Numbered from the stretch's first letter, positions 44,877-54,739 are shown. The stretch is 64,000 bases of DNA from Alteromonadaceae bacterium XY-R5 (GCA_001660395.1 LXWE01000003.1:362056-426055), one strand, 5' to 3'. Translations and numbers: made by a program. Notes: generated by a model from the letters alone, not told the origin.

Positions 44877-45847
44877 TGACTCAATTTAATTTCAGCGAAT
44901 TACATCCGGACCTCATTTTGGATGCGATCGAATCCTTGGATATCCGCGTGGATTCAGGGCTATTGGCCCTGAACAGTTATGAAAATCGCGTCTACCAGTT
45001 TATTGCCGAAGATAAACGCCGCTATGTGGCGAAATTCTATCGTCCCCAGCGTTGGAGTGCAGAGCAACTTCAGGAGGAGCATGACTTCGCACTTGAGCTG
45101 GCAGATCAAGATATCCCACTAGCAGCGCCATTAGCCTTTAACGGTAAAACCCTGCACTTATATCAGGGCTTTTACTTTGCGCTCTATCCGTCTGTAGGCG
45201 GTCGTCAATTTGAGGTCGATAACCTGGATCAGCTGGAATGGATGGGTAGGTTTATTGGTCGTATTCATAGTGTTGGACAGCGCCAGTCATTTCAGCATCG
45301 CCCAAGTATCTGTCTGCAGGAATATGTCACCGAACCCATGGAGCAGTTACGTAACAGTCAGCTATTACCGGCTGAATTGCATCACGCCTTTATGACTATC
45401 GCCAGTCAGGTAGCTGACAAGATACAGCAGCAGTTTTCCAGACATACCGCGATTCGCCTACACGGTGACTGTCATCCGGGTAATATTTTATGGCGTGATG
45501 GACCAACCTTCGTCGATTTAGACGACTGCCGAAATGGCCCGGCAATCCAGGATTTATGGATGATGCTATCAGGTGATCGGCATCAGCAACTTATGCAACT
45601 GGATACCCTGGTAGGCGCCTATGAAGAATTTGCGGATTTTGAACCCAGTCAGCTTAGCCTGATTGAACCTTTGCGTGCGATGCGCATGCTGCATCATATG
45701 GCATGGCTGGAACGGCGCTGGCAGGATCCGGCTTTCCCTAGGGCATTTCCCTGGTTCGCCGATCTGAAATACTGGGAGCAACAAATTCTGGCACTGAAAG
45801 AGCAATTATCTGCTCTTAACGAACCACCACTCAAGCTTTACCCCTAA
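44876..45847 (+). CDS. srkA: Stress response kinase A (SrkA/YihE)
   Basis: 323 residues, close to E. coli SrkA (328). Kinase features of the aminoglycoside phosphotransferase fold: ENRVYQF glycine-poor loop, lysine in RRYVAKFYRP, catalytic loop IRLHGDCHPGNILW and metal motif FVDLDDC. It is a Ser/Thr protein kinase that counters stress-induced death in E. coli. The start overlaps the ccoG stop (TAATG), so translation is coupled, which would place it under the same FNR-like promoter. Confidence 0.93.
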   Translation: MTQFNFSELHPDLILDAIESLDIRVDSGLLALNSYENRVYQFIAEDKRRYVAKFYRPQRWSAEQLQEEHDFALELADQDIPLAAPLAFNGKTLHLYQGFYFALYPSVGGRQFEVDNLDQLEWMGRFIGRIHSVGQRQSFQHRPSICLQEYVTEPMEQLRNSQLLPAELHHAFMTIASQVADKIQQQFSRHTAIRLHGDCHPGNILWRDGPTFVDLDDCRNGPAIQDLWMMLSGDRHQQLMQLDTLVGAYEEFADFEPSQLSLIEPLRAMRMLHHMAWLERRWQDPAFPRAFPWFADLKYWEQQILALKEQLSALNEPPLKLYP

Positions 45848-45851
45848 CGAT

Positions 45852-45878
45852 AAAACGCCGGCGCTAAGCCGGCGTTTT
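45852..45878. terminator. Bidirectional terminator between srkA and the aminotransferase gene
   Basis: AAAACGCCGGC-GCTAA-GCCGGCGTTTT hairpin between convergent genes, T-run on both strands. Confidence 0.9.
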
Positions 45879-45884
45879 GATTTT

Positions 45885-47111
45885 TTAGGCAAATGTCAGG
45901 GCTTGCCCGGATGCGCCTTCATATTTATCTAACCAACATTCCAGTGCCGCCATGCCCGCTGGCAAATCCAGCTTAACACCCATCGTATTGAGGCTAGAGC
46001 CCAATGCATGCACAGTACGGAACAGGTTATGCGCGCGGCACTGTTCTCCCATTTGACCAATACGCACAATGTTAGGTCCAAATGAACCAGAGATCTCAAC
46101 CCGATAACGTTTCGACATATGCCCCAGTAAGGTCTTGCCATCAATGCCCTGCGGGACATTAATGCCGACAACTGAATTTAATCTGGCACTTTTTTCCACG
46201 TATAAATTCAGGCCCATAGCTTCAATGCCAGCCTGGAGCGCCTCTGAACAACGTAAATGGCGCTCATATCGCAGCGACAGGGTTTCATTACAAATTAAAC
46301 GCAGGGCTTCATGAATGGCGAGAATGCCAGACACTGGTGCAGTGTAGTGATAAGACTTCTTATACCAGAATTGATCCGCCAGTTTAGCATCCAGACACCA
46401 GTGACGCAGTTGATCGGTCCGGGCTTCAATATGTTGCCAGGCGCGCTGTGAAAAGCCCACCAGCGATACCCCGGGAATACAGGATAATCCTTTCTGTCCG
46501 CCCGTAATCACGGCATCTATGCCCCACTCATCCATATCCAAAGGCATAGTACTCAACGTACACACCGCATCCACAATGACTAAACAATCATATTGCTTCG
46601 CCAGTGCAGCTATCTCGGCCAAATGACGGTTATAAACAGTGTTAGACGTCTCGCCTTGCACTATGGTCAGTACCTGTGGTCGATGCTGCTTTAAATGCGC
46701 TTCCACCATCTGTGGATCCGCAGCTTCGGCATCAGGTACCTGCAATTTAAAGACTTCCGCTCCTAAGCGTTGAGACATTTCCGACAAACGCGAGCTAAAG
46801 AAGCCATTACAAATGCTTAAAACTCGACTTCCCGGCACGACCAGGTTAGCCACTGCCATTTCCATTGCCGCAGAACCCGGACCTGCCACACCCAGAATCT
46901 GTCCTTTCTCGGTTTGAAACACGTAGCGACTCATCACCTTCACCTGTTCGATGATTTGCGCCATAGTGTCGCCAAGGTGGTTAATAACTATGCCGTTTGC
47001 TGCCGCCACGCGCGCTGGAATCGGTACCGGACCGGCTCCCATCATCAACAGAGGTTCGTCGGGTAAAATACTGTCGAGAGGCACGATATGTTGGGGAACA
47101 CTGACTGGCAC
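45885..47111 (-). CDS. Class V pyridoxal-phosphate aminotransferase (alanine/serine-glyoxylate type)
   Basis: 408 residues. Start set at GTG 47111 because AAGGAG lies 5 nt before it; the upstream extension has no ribosome site. Signatures: LMMGAGPVPIPARV near the N-terminus, GPGSAAMEMAVANL, VDAVCTLSTMPLDMDEWGID and the PLP lysine in ITGGQKGLSCIPG. The closest family members are serine-glyoxylate or alanine-glyoxylate aminotransferases; aminoethylphosphonate transaminase is a relative, and no phosphonate gene is near. Substrate not determinable here. Confidence 0.87.
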   Translation of the reverse strand: MPVSVPQHIVPLDSILPDEPLLMMGAGPVPIPARVAAANGIVINHLGDTMAQIIEQVKVMSRYVFQTEKGQILGVAGPGSAAMEMAVANLVVPGSRVLSICNGFFSSRLSEMSQRLGAEVFKLQVPDAEAADPQMVEAHLKQHRPQVLTIVQGETSNTVYNRHLAEIAALAKQYDCLVIVDAVCTLSTMPLDMDEWGIDAVITGGQKGLSCIPGVSLVGFSQRAWQHIEARTDQLRHWCLDAKLADQFWYKKSYHYTAPVSGILAIHEALRLICNETLSLRYERHLRCSEALQAGIEAMGLNLYVEKSARLNSVVGINVPQGIDGKTLLGHMSKRYRVEISGSFGPNIVRIGQMGEQCRAHNLFRTVHALGSSLNTMGVKLDLPAGMAALECWLDKYEGASGQALTFA

Positions 47112-47277
47112 AACTACTCCTTGGCACAGGGTTAAAAAAGGGATGGTAAATACCATCCCACATGAAAGCGCCCAATGTAAGGGGAGAGCGACTGCCTTGC
47201 AACCTCAGTTTACAGATCCCACCAAATAGAGGATAAACATCCTAAATTAGCCAGAATACAAACCTTTTTTGCCAAGT

Positions 47278-48849
47278 TTATTTCTTGGTTGAAAAGCGCC
47301 GTAACAGTGAATGCACCTCATTTACCGTGGTTTGCAGGGTTTCACTGGCACGTAACGTTTCAGCGGCATTTTCCTGCGCATGCACAGCGCCGTCAGCAAT
47401 TTCGACAACCTGCTGATTAATATGCTCGGCCACGTTGCTTTGTTCCTCTACTGAGGCAGACATTTGAATTGATGCATTGGTAATGTCGGACACCGCCTGC
47501 TTAATTTGCTCTAGCGCCTGACGGGTTTTATCCATCATTTCTACCCCCGATGCCGCCGCTTTTTCACCTTCATTAGAGACCGCAACCGCTGTGGCGGCAC
47601 GCTTACTCAGGCTTTCGACGATAGCGTGGATCTTATCGGTAGACTCACGGGTTTTAGATGCCAAAGAACGCACCTCATCAGCTACCACTGAGAAGCCACG
47701 ACCATGCTCCCCTGCCCTTGCAGCTTCAATGGCTGCGTTAAGCGCCAACAGGTTCGTCTGCTCAGCAATGGTGGAAATCAAATCGGCCGCCTGACTAATA
47801 GAATTCGTCGACTCTGCGAGTTCGGTAACGGTGCTAACAATGGTGGTCACCGCGTCGCTCAAACGGTTGATAGCATCCACTGCCTCTGTGGCCAAATGCG
47901 TACTAGAATCCACATTCGCCAGTGCGGCTTCAGCGCTGGATGAGTTTGCCTCAACCTGATCTGCTACTTCCTGAATCGCCACAGACATTTCATTGATGGC
48001 TGAGGCAACTTGTTGCGTTGCCTGATTCTGTTTATCAATTAATAAATTGCTGGTTTTTGCCTGCTCGCGGGTAGATGCCGTAAGAGCACTTAATGACGAC
48101 ATAGCATCACCTATCCGGGTTAATGCCGTGCGGTTGCGAGCCTCTTCACTACGCAGTGCAAGTTTAGCCGCTGCGAACATACCGCTTTCAGGGTAATAGG
48201 TCATGGCCACCAACTTATCGCTAAAGGCGCTGGTGTTTACTTTGAGCAAATCACTGAAACTGCGTTCCTGATGATAGTTTTGCAACCCACAGGCAATTAA
48301 TCCTACAATCGCCGCGATAGCTGCCGCTTTACCCGAACACAGCAACAGCAATAGCAACGACAATGCAACCATTGGCACCCAAATGGGCCAGCTACGCAAA
48401 ATAAAATCGCTGAATCGACTTATCGATGCCTTGGCGGATTTTCCTTTATTGAGTCTGTCATAAATCGCCTGCGCTCTGCGCTTTTCCTGTTCGCTTGCCG
48501 GCACCCTGACAGATTCAAAACCAACTACCTGGCCCTTATCATAGATCGGCGTGACATAGGCACTGACCCAATAGTGATCACCATTCTTACGACGGTTTTT
48601 TACCAACCCCATCCAGGGGCGACCCGCACGTAACGTATCCCACATCAGTTTAAACACCGGCGGCGGCATATCAGGATGACGCACAATATTGTGTGGTGCG
48701 TTAATGAGTTCACTTCTGGAAAATCCACTCACTTCGACAAACTGATCGTTACAATGAAGAATGTTCCCCTTGATGTCCGTGGAAGAAATAAGAAAAGCGT
48801 CATGATTTAAGCTGTATTCACGCTGTGTTACGGGCTGGTTATTACGCAT
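47278..48849 (-). CDS. Aer-like PAS-containing methyl-accepting chemotaxis receptor
   Basis: 523 residues from the ATG at 48849; AAGGA lies 6 nt before it, while the ATG two codons earlier touches the ribosome site. An N-terminal PAS domain (about 18-118) with [16 protein letters not shown] and [14 protein letters not shown] is characteristic of the FAD-binding PAS of Aer. Two close hydrophobic segments lie near 158-192. The signalling domain has the hairpin tip [32 protein letters not shown] (quoted in parts: conserved [16 protein letters not shown] then [12 protein letters not shown]). It should guide energy taxis through CheA/CheW; no che gene adjoins it. Confidence 0.92.
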   Translation of the reverse strand: MRNNQPVTQREYSLNHDAFLISSTDIKGNILHCNDQFVEVSGFSRSELINAPHNIVRHPDMPPPVFKLMWDTLRAGRPWMGLVKNRRKNGDHYWVSAYVTPIYDKGQVVGFESVRVPASEQEKRRAQAIYDRLNKGKSAKASISRFSDFILRSWPIWVPMVALSLLLLLLCSGKAAAIAAIVGLIACGLQNYHQERSFSDLLKVNTSAFSDKLVAMTYYPESGMFAAAKLALRSEEARNRTALTRIGDAMSSLSALTASTREQAKTSNLLIDKQNQATQQVASAINEMSVAIQEVADQVEANSSSAEAALANVDSSTHLATEAVDAINRLSDAVTTIVSTVTELAESTNSISQAADLISTIAEQTNLLALNAAIEAARAGEHGRGFSVVADEVRSLASKTRESTDKIHAIVESLSKRAATAVAVSNEGEKAAASGVEMMDKTRQALEQIKQAVSDITNASIQMSASVEEQSNVAEHINQQVVEIADGAVHAQENAAETLRASETLQTTVNEVHSLLRRFSTKK

Positions 48850-48876
48850 AAACATTCCTTATGGGGAGAGATAAAA

Positions 48877-48906
48877 AAAGCGCAGAACTTCTCAGTACTG
48901 CGCTTT
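48877..48906 (-). terminator. Terminator of rraB, just ahead of the Aer-like gene
   Basis: AAAGCGCAG/CTGCGCTTT arms (48877-48885, 48898-48906) with a T-run on the minus strand. Its T-tract ends about 22 nt before the Aer-like start codon, so that gene's promoter must overlap the hairpin or depend on read-through. Confidence 0.8.
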
Positions 48907-49010
48907 ACGACATTACATAACTGTCTGACTAGTAAATCATAGACGACGCTTTAGGAAAATCCATCAAAAGTCTATGAAAATGTATATATATCATGATATT
49001 AGGTATTTTA

Positions 49011-49376
49011 TTAGCTACGCTCAGGTTCAATAAAATACGTTCCCCAGCCGTCGTAATGTACTTTATGCTTTTCCGCAATCTTCACCAGTACGTCTGTGTC
49101 GGCATTCAATTTATCCAGGTCTAACATACGTTCAACCACCGCATCAAAACAGAACACAACACCACCGTCGTCAAGTTCAAGCTCTTCGGCATCGCCCACT
49201 TCAAAACCAGCTTTGAAAGCATCTACTGCAGCCTTTTCCAGTAAGTCAAAATCACTTCCCGCAAAATGGTACTCAATAGTATGAGGCTGACCAACATCAC
49301 TGCCATCTTCAGTTAACGCTTCAATGGTTTCCTGATTAAATTCGTACCATTCTTGTAATTCTGTTGTGATCGACAT
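49011..49376 (-). CDS. rraB: RraB-family ribonuclease E inhibitor
   Basis: 121 residues, acidic. The pattern HTIEYHFAGSDFDLLEKAAVDAFKAGFEVGDAEE, followed by FCFDAVVERMLDLDKLNADTDVLVKIAEKHKVHYDGWGTYF, is characteristic (given here in descriptive parts: HTIEYHF near residue 32; HYDGWGTYF near the end). RraB binds the degradosome scaffold region of RNase E and alters its action. GGAGAGTGAA precedes the ATG. It lies 32 bp downstream of plsC on the same strand, so it may be the second gene of that unit. Confidence 0.88.
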   Translation of the reverse strand: MSITTELQEWYEFNQETIEALTEDGSDVGQPHTIEYHFAGSDFDLLEKAAVDAFKAGFEVGDAEELELDDGGVVFCFDAVVERMLDLDKLNADTDVLVKIAEKHKVHYDGWGTYFIEPERS

Positions 49377-49408
49377 TTCACTCTCCGGGGCAACTAAGTG
49401 ACTCTAGT

Positions 49409-50134
49409 TTACTCTGCTTTATCACGTCGAGCGACTTCTTCATCCAGCGCAGCAATCTGTGTGGCCATTTTTTGATGAAAATACTCGGCCCAGTATTTAG
49501 CGTTATGGGAATTATCTACCACTTCCGGCTCACTAAACTGTACCAATAAGGTACCGTTATTCCAGCGATTAAGATTAATCTTGTTATGTAAATTACTCAC
49601 GCTCACCATCACCACTGGCGTATGAGTAAACTGAGCTAATCGAAATGCGCCGGTTTTAAATGGCAAGAGTCCACGACCATAACTCCGGGTACCTTCCGGG
49701 AATAGCCAGACAGACAAACTACGCTGCTTAATCTTGGCAGCAGTTTGCTTGAGTGTGTTGTGAGCTTTTCCTGAATTGCCACGGTCGATCATGATATTCC
49801 CGGACAACCAGTACACCTGGCCAAAAATAGGTATCCATTTCAGGCTTTTCTTACCGACTGTCACCATCCCTGGTTGAGAAGCAGCACAAATAGTGACCAG
49901 ATCATAGCTATTCTGATGATTGCCGATAAACACGTAAGGACCGCCAGATTTCAGGCTTTCGGGCATACGTAGCTCAAGCTTGACGCCAATCAGGGTGCTA
50001 ATTTTGCTATATAACTTTCCGGCCACGTACACATTGTTTCGATGAAATGGACGCGCAACACATAAAAGCAATAACAGGGCATTAATAGCGAGAAAGTAAA
50101 TTAAAATAACGGGAATACGTAGCAGCAGTATCAC
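49409..50134 (-). CDS. plsC: 1-acyl-sn-glycerol-3-phosphate acyltransferase PlsC
   Basis: 241 residues from GTG at 50134. That start has AGAGG 7 nt upstream and gives the E. coli length (245) and alignment; upstream ATG and TTG codons would add an unneeded tail. An N-terminal membrane helix is followed by motif I GNHQNSYD (NHx4D), motif II around GNIMIDRGNSGKA and motif III FPEGTRSYGRG. It makes phosphatidic acid from lysophosphatidic acid, the step after PlsY, which is encoded at 18444. Confidence 0.93.
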   Translation of the reverse strand: MILLLRIPVILIYFLAINALLLLLCVARPFHRNNVYVAGKLYSKISTLIGVKLELRMPESLKSGGPYVFIGNHQNSYDLVTICAASQPGMVTVGKKSLKWIPIFGQVYWLSGNIMIDRGNSGKAHNTLKQTAAKIKQRSLSVWLFPEGTRSYGRGLLPFKTGAFRLAQFTHTPVVMVSVSNLHNKINLNRWNNGTLLVQFSEPEVVDNSHNAKYWAEYFHQKMATQIAALDEEVARRDKAE

Positions 50135-50341
50135 ATCAAATCCTCTTGGCTGAACAAGCGCAGTATACTGATTTTGTTCATTAATCATGTCGGATGAGTC
50201 AATTAAGATAGCATTAATTTTGCGCCTAAGGCTCAAATAAAGTTGATGTCACTCATAGACTTAACCTAAAGTTAGAAAGTTAAAAAACCGCTCACTGTGC
50301 GGATATACTAAGTATTAATTCAAAAACAAAAGACGCGTTAT

Positions 50342-51502
50342 ATGCAAACCTTCCGACATGAAGATCTGGATGAAGACATTCTTCACGACCTGCTAGAAGA
50401 AATTAACGAACTCTATGAAGCCAGTGAACAGACCCTGATTGAACTGGAACTGCGTCCAGAAGACAAGGAACTGCAGCGCGCTTTGTTCCGCTCTATTCAT
50501 ACCATCAAGGGGGATTTAGGTCTGGTGAATTTCACCCCAATGATCCCTCTGCTGCAGCGAGTCGAAGATTTGCTCGATTTTCTGCGAAAGGGTCAAATCA
50601 GCTATACCAGCACCATGAGTGATTTGGTATTACTGACCATGGACAGGGTTAAACTCTTTGTCCAAGCCTGTATTCAGGTAGGTCAGGCAGACTACGACGC
50701 CGAGCTCTATCAGCTGCTGGCCACCCATATATCCCGCATTACCCCTTCCAATGCAGCCCAGCACGAGAAATTGCTGGCCGATGCGGTATTGCTGCTGGAT
50801 CCAAGCCTGGATGCCAGCAAAGATTTGGAAGAGGAAGAAACCCCGGAAGTCAACCAGCCGCCCAAACGTAACGTGACCTTAGCCAATACGGGCATTCCCA
50901 AAGCCCTGAGTGCTGAAAAACAAGCGGATATCCTGTTTTTCCGCGAACTGATGAAACCCATTGAAAAGCGCTCAATGTATTGGGGTGGACGCGGCGACCG
51001 TGTCGCCAAACTCGCGTTCTTTGTTAACAAAGTAGCGGGTAAACCCATTGATGAGGATCAGCTCGCCGTTGCCTGTTATATGCACGACTTTGGTATGGCC
51101 TTTATGCCGGTGCAGTTACTGTACAAACAGGACACTCTCACCGAAGCAGAATTTAATCTGATGCGCTCACACGTATATAAAAGTGCCAGATTGCTGGAGC
51201 ATCTGGAACAATGGAATGAAGCACGTAAAATCGTCATGCAGCATCACGAGCGTCTGGATGGTTCTGGTTATCCGTTAGGCCTAAAAGAATCTGATATCTG
51301 CGAGGGTGCAAAGTTACTCGCCATTTTAGATACCTTTGATGCTATGACCCATTCACGCGCACACAAAGGCAAACAAAAACACTCGAAAAAGGCAGCCGTG
51401 ATTGAAATCAATCGGGTTGCCGAAGGACAGTTTTGCGGTAAGTGGCTGTCACATTTCAATAAAGCCATGACGACCTTATTGCTGAATCGAGAAAACGCAT
51501 AA
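50342..51502 (+). CDS. Hpt domain fused to a degenerate HD-GYP domain
   Basis: 386 residues. An N-terminal Hpt domain (about 10-110) has the phospho-accepting His in FRSIHTIKGDLGLV. A linker leads to an HD-GYP-type domain (about 215-375) with YMHDFGMAFMP, RSHVYKSARLLE, MQHHERLDGSGYPLGL and ILDTFDAMT. Canonical HD-GYP proteins have HxxRV before the HD and HDxGK; here RGDRV and HDFGM replace them, so one metal ligand and the conserved Lys are absent. It may be a c-di-GMP binder or a weakened phosphodiesterase under phosphorelay control (inference). No kinase is adjacent. Confidence 0.83.
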   Translation: MQTFRHEDLDEDILHDLLEEINELYEASEQTLIELELRPEDKELQRALFRSIHTIKGDLGLVNFTPMIPLLQRVEDLLDFLRKGQISYTSTMSDLVLLTMDRVKLFVQACIQVGQADYDAELYQLLATHISRITPSNAAQHEKLLADAVLLLDPSLDASKDLEEEETPEVNQPPKRNVTLANTGIPKALSAEKQADILFFRELMKPIEKRSMYWGGRGDRVAKLAFFVNKVAGKPIDEDQLAVACYMHDFGMAFMPVQLLYKQDTLTEAEFNLMRSHVYKSARLLEHLEQWNEARKIVMQHHERLDGSGYPLGLKESDICEGAKLLAILDTFDAMTHSRAHKGKQKHSKKAAVIEINRVAEGQFCGKWLSHFNKAMTTLLLNRENA

Positions 51503-51520
51503 TGTCTTAGTCAAATAGTA

Positions 51521-51546
51521 AGAAGGCACCCTAAGGTGCCTTTTTT
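51521..51546. terminator. Bidirectional terminator between the Hpt gene and ntrC
   Basis: AAGGCACC-CTAA-GGTGCCTTTTTT hairpin; the ntrC stop codon (51545-51547) lies at its T-tract. Confidence 0.88.
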
Positions 51547-52951
51547 ACATATCTAACTCTTTCAGCTTACGCGTCAGTGTATTTCTTCCCCATCCAAGAC
51601 GCTTGGCCGCGTCCTGTTTATGTCCATGGGTATAGAACAAGGCGCGCTCCAGCATAGTGCGTTCAAAGGTCATCATGGCTTCATCGAGAATATTATTACG
51701 ACCTGCCTGAAGCTGCTTATCCGCCCAGGCCGCCAACAATTCAACCCAGTCACCATTTTGTTGCTGACGATCTTTACTTAACGGTTGCTGATGAATCTCA
51801 GGTGGTAAGTCTGCGGGTAACACTTCCTGACCGCTGGCCATCACAGTTAACCAGCGACATACGTTTTCAAGCTGGCGTACGTTCCCTGGCCAAGGCAACT
51901 GAGATAATAGACGCTCGGTATCCTTGCTCATGCTTTTCGCTTCTACGCCCAGCTCTTTTGCAGCCTTTTGTAAAAAGTGATTGGCGAGTAACGGAATATC
52001 TTCGCGACGCTCACTCAGGCGTGGAATATGGATCCGGATGACGTTCAAACGGTGGAATAAATCTTCCCGGAATTTGCCATCTGCTACACGTTGCTCAAGA
52101 TTTTGGTGGGTCGCTGCGATAATCCGCACATCCACGCTAATCGGATTATGCCCGCCCACACGGTAAAACTGACCATCTGCCAGCACCCGCAGCAGACGAG
52201 TTTGCACATCCAGCGGCATGTCCCCGATTTCATCAAGAAATAGTGTGCCGCCATCCGCCTGCTCAAAACGCCCCTGACGTGCATTTTGAGCACCGGTAAA
52301 AGCGCCCTTTTCATGGCCAAACAATTCAGACTCAACTAAGTCTGCAGGGATAGCTGCCATGTTAAGCGCGATAAACGTTTCTTTGGCTCGCGGGCTATGC
52401 CGGTGCAAAGCCTGTGCAACCAACTCTTTACCTGTACCTGACTGACCATTAATCAAAACACTGATACTGGAGCGTGATAGGCGTCCAATGGCGCGAAACA
52501 CTTCCTGCATCGCAGGGGCTTCACCAATAATCTCCGTTTCAGACATGGCCGGCGGCGCAGAATGCTGTCGGGCTTGCTCTCTAACAAACGACAATGCGCG
52601 CGACACCAGACTGACAGCTTCGTCAATATCAAAGGGTTTAGGTAAATATTCAAAGGCACCACTTTGATATGCATTAACGGCACTGTCGAGATCAGAGTGT
52701 GCCGTCATAATAATCACCGGAATTTCCGGACAGCTTTTGTGCACTTCAGCCAATAACGTCATGCCGTCCATTTGCGGCATACGAATGTCTGACACTATGA
52801 CTTCTGGCTGCTGACCAGATTGAAGCTGCAGCAACACATCTTCGGGATTGTCGAAGCTAAAGCAGGGGATATTCGCCGCCTGCAGGGCTTTTTGAAGGAC
52901 CCATCGAATTGAACTGTCGTCATCTACAATCCATACAGGTTCTGCGCTCAT
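51545..52951 (-). CDS. ntrC: Nitrogen regulation response regulator NtrC (GlnG)
   Basis: 468 residues, E. coli-like length. The receiver has Asp55 ([11 protein letters not shown]). The AAA+ domain has Walker [13 protein letters not shown], the sigma-54 contact loop GAFTGA and Walker [10 protein letters not shown]. The Fis-type C-terminal helix-turn-helix is [19 protein letters not shown]. When phosphorylated by NtrB it activates sigma-54 promoters. The ATG overlaps the ntrB stop by 4 nt. Confidence 0.96.
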   Translation of the reverse strand: MSAEPVWIVDDDSSIRWVLQKALQAANIPCFSFDNPEDVLLQLQSGQQPEVIVSDIRMPQMDGMTLLAEVHKSCPEIPVIIMTAHSDLDSAVNAYQSGAFEYLPKPFDIDEAVSLVSRALSFVREQARQHSAPPAMSETEIIGEAPAMQEVFRAIGRLSRSSISVLINGQSGTGKELVAQALHRHSPRAKETFIALNMAAIPADLVESELFGHEKGAFTGAQNARQGRFEQADGGTLFLDEIGDMPLDVQTRLLRVLADGQFYRVGGHNPISVDVRIIAATHQNLEQRVADGKFREDLFHRLNVIRIHIPRLSERREDIPLLANHFLQKAAKELGVEAKSMSKDTERLLSQLPWPGNVRQLENVCRWLTVMASGQEVLPADLPPEIHQQPLSKDRQQQNGDWVELLAAWADKQLQAGRNNILDEAMMTFERTMLERALFYTHGHKQDAAKRLGWGRNTLTRKLKELDM

Positions 52952-54009
52952 GAATGCTTATCCTTTTTGTCTATGGGGAGATAGAGGGTAAATTCCGTAT
53001 GCCCGGGCCAACTATCGACTTCAATTTTGCCGCCATGATGATCAATTAAGGTTTGGGCGATGGACAATCCAAGTCCTGTGCCGCCTTGTTTACTGGTAAC
53101 CATGGGATAAAACAGTGTGTCGCGAATTTGCTCGGGAATACCCGGTCCGTTATCGACTATTTTGATTTGTGCGCATAACGGGTAACGCCTTCCGTGGATC
53201 GTCATTTGCCGCTCTATTCGGGTAATAATCTGAATTACCCCTTCCTGCTGATTTAGGGCTGTTAATGCCTGAACACTGTTGCGCACAATGTTCAAAACGG
53301 CTTGCTGGATCATATCCTGATCCAAACGCATGTCTGGGATACTGGGGTCGTAATCCCGAATAATGGTGATGTTATGGCTGAGATCCAAACTGACCAAGGT
53401 CCGGATTTTCTCAAGCACCTTATGTACATTATGTAATTGGAAATTAGGTGGTGAATTAGGCCCCAGTAAACGGTCGACCAGATTCCTTAAACGGTCTGAC
53501 TGTTCAATGATCACCTTGGTAAATTCATGTAATTCCTGAGCCGGTAATTCTTTTTCAAGCAGCTGTGCAGCGCCTCGAATGCCACCCAAAGGATTTTTAA
53601 TTTCGTGTGCAAGGCCTCTTACCAAATCACGTGCGGCTTGCTGTTGAGCCCACTGCTGTGATTCCTGCGAAATACGCTTTTGCTGGTCTACCTGGCGAAT
53701 TTCAAGAAGCAGAGAACGCTGAGTACCGCGCTCTTTTGGTTCAAAACCTGTGGCAGTAATATCAGCCAATAAATGCCGGCCATCGGCGAGAATGACCTGC
53801 ACTTCGCTGACAGAAAAAATTTCGCCCCCCTGAATGGTCTGGCGAAAACGCGTGCTATCCAAATTTGGATGCATCAAAAATTGAAGAATGTAGGCCTCTT
53901 GGAGTTGATTGAGGCTCTGTTCTAACAACGATTGTGCAGCGTGGTTGGCGTACGTAATCTTTAAGCCTGTATCCACAAGCAGCACAGCAGTTGACAAATT
54001 ATCCAGCAA
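52948..54009 (-). CDS. ntrB: Nitrogen regulation sensor kinase NtrB (GlnL)
   Basis: 353 residues. Start is TTG at 54009: an in-frame TGA stands two codons upstream, and GGGTGA gives a ribosome site. The N-terminus is therefore about ten residues shorter than in E. coli. A PAS domain (about 1-110), His135 in GLAHEIKNPLGG, N box LNIVRNSVQAL and GGTGLGLSIAQ are present. It is a soluble kinase/phosphatase controlled by PII. It forms an operon with ntrC and has an NtrC-like site 38 bp upstream. Confidence 0.95.
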   Translation of the reverse strand: MLDNLSTAVLLVDTGLKITYANHAAQSLLEQSLNQLQEAYILQFLMHPNLDSTRFRQTIQGGEIFSVSEVQVILADGRHLLADITATGFEPKERGTQRSLLLEIRQVDQQKRISQESQQWAQQQAARDLVRGLAHEIKNPLGGIRGAAQLLEKELPAQELHEFTKVIIEQSDRLRNLVDRLLGPNSPPNFQLHNVHKVLEKIRTLVSLDLSHNITIIRDYDPSIPDMRLDQDMIQQAVLNIVRNSVQALTALNQQEGVIQIITRIERQMTIHGRRYPLCAQIKIVDNGPGIPEQIRDTLFYPMVTSKQGGTGLGLSIAQTLIDHHGGKIEVDSWPGHTEFTLYLPIDKKDKHS

Positions 54010-54047
54010 AACTCAGTCACCCATGAAGAAAGGCTACAGCATTATTA

Positions 54048-54062
54048 GCACCAAATTGGTGC
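54048..54062 (-). promoter_or_regulatory. NtrC-binding-like site upstream of ntrB
   Basis: GCACC-AAATT-GGTGC is a perfect palindrome and matches the NtrC enhancer consensus TGCACC-N5-GGTGCA. The distance to ntrB is 38 bp, suited to autorepression of ntrBC as in enterics. It is read on either strand. Confidence 0.78.
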
Positions 54063-54122
54063 ATACACAATTTACCGGGCTCTACTGCCGTGCAAAACTG
54101 TCGCTACTATGCCTGTTTTTGG

Positions 54123-54644
54123 TTAATTCTTATTAAATAACACCGACATTCGGTGCAAATAAACCCGAGTAACCTGACTTAATGCAAGGATCTTGCCTGA
54201 GTTATTGACGTATTTTAACTGTAACTGATATTCGCCTCGCTCCAGATCTGACAAGGCAAACAAGGCGCTGGTACCCGATTGCAATTTGTTGCCATTCACA
54301 AAAAGCTGAAACTCACCACCCGTGCCCTGAGGGTTCATTTGACCGCGAACATTAAACTTTCCCTGATTATTCCAGATGGTTTCTTCATTGGCAGGTGAAA
54401 CAATGGATAACTGATAATTGACCGCCTTATCCTGTTGCTGTTGTAGAGCCTCCTGTAAGGCCTGTTGCTGCTTTTCTGTCATTAAGGGATTGGCGGTATT
54501 AACAGGTTTTAACTGCATCGATTCTGCAGCTTGCTCAGGGTTATCGGTATACACCACCGTTCCGTCTTCTTTTACAACCTTGTAGATAGGGGCAGCGGAC
54601 GCCATCATGGTTGCCATAAGCAAACTCATCCACAAACCTTTCAT
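54123..54644 (-). CDS. DUF4124 periplasmic protein between glnA and ntrBC
   Basis: 173 residues from the ATG at 54644 (GGAGAGAAAT upstream). The signal peptide ends MASA. The DUF4124 module follows at once (PIYKVVKEDGTVVYTDNP), then a Gln-rich helix and a beta-sandwich-like C-terminal half (FNVRGQMNPQGTGGEFQLFVNG). Genes of this kind sit between glnA and ntrBC in many marine gammaproteobacteria. No function is established; a link with nitrogen control rests only on position. Confidence 0.8.
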   Translation of the reverse strand: MKGLWMSLLMATMMASAAPIYKVVKEDGTVVYTDNPEQAAESMQLKPVNTANPLMTEKQQQALQEALQQQQDKAVNYQLSIVSPANEETIWNNQGKFNVRGQMNPQGTGGEFQLFVNGNKLQSGTSALFALSDLERGEYQLQLKYVNNSGKILALSQVTRVYLHRMSVLFNKN

Positions 54645-54693
54645 ATTTCTCTCCGGCAATAGATTCAACAAGCAGTGTAGTCAGTTTTTCACG

Positions 54694-54722
54694 TAAAAAA
54701 AAAGCCCGCAAATGCGGGCTTT
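54694..54722 (-). terminator. Intrinsic terminator after glnA
   Basis: AAAGCCCGCA/TGCGGGCTTT arms with a 2-nt spacer and a nine-base T-run on the minus strand, 17 bp past the glnA stop. Confidence 0.9.
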
Positions 54723-54739
54723 GGTATTGGATTGCGATA

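Noticed and set aside
49409..50236. Longer plsC frame starting at TTG 50236 or ATG 50188
   Set aside because: Neither has a ribosome site and the extra residues have no counterpart in E. coli PlsC. GTG 50134 has AGAGG and the right length.
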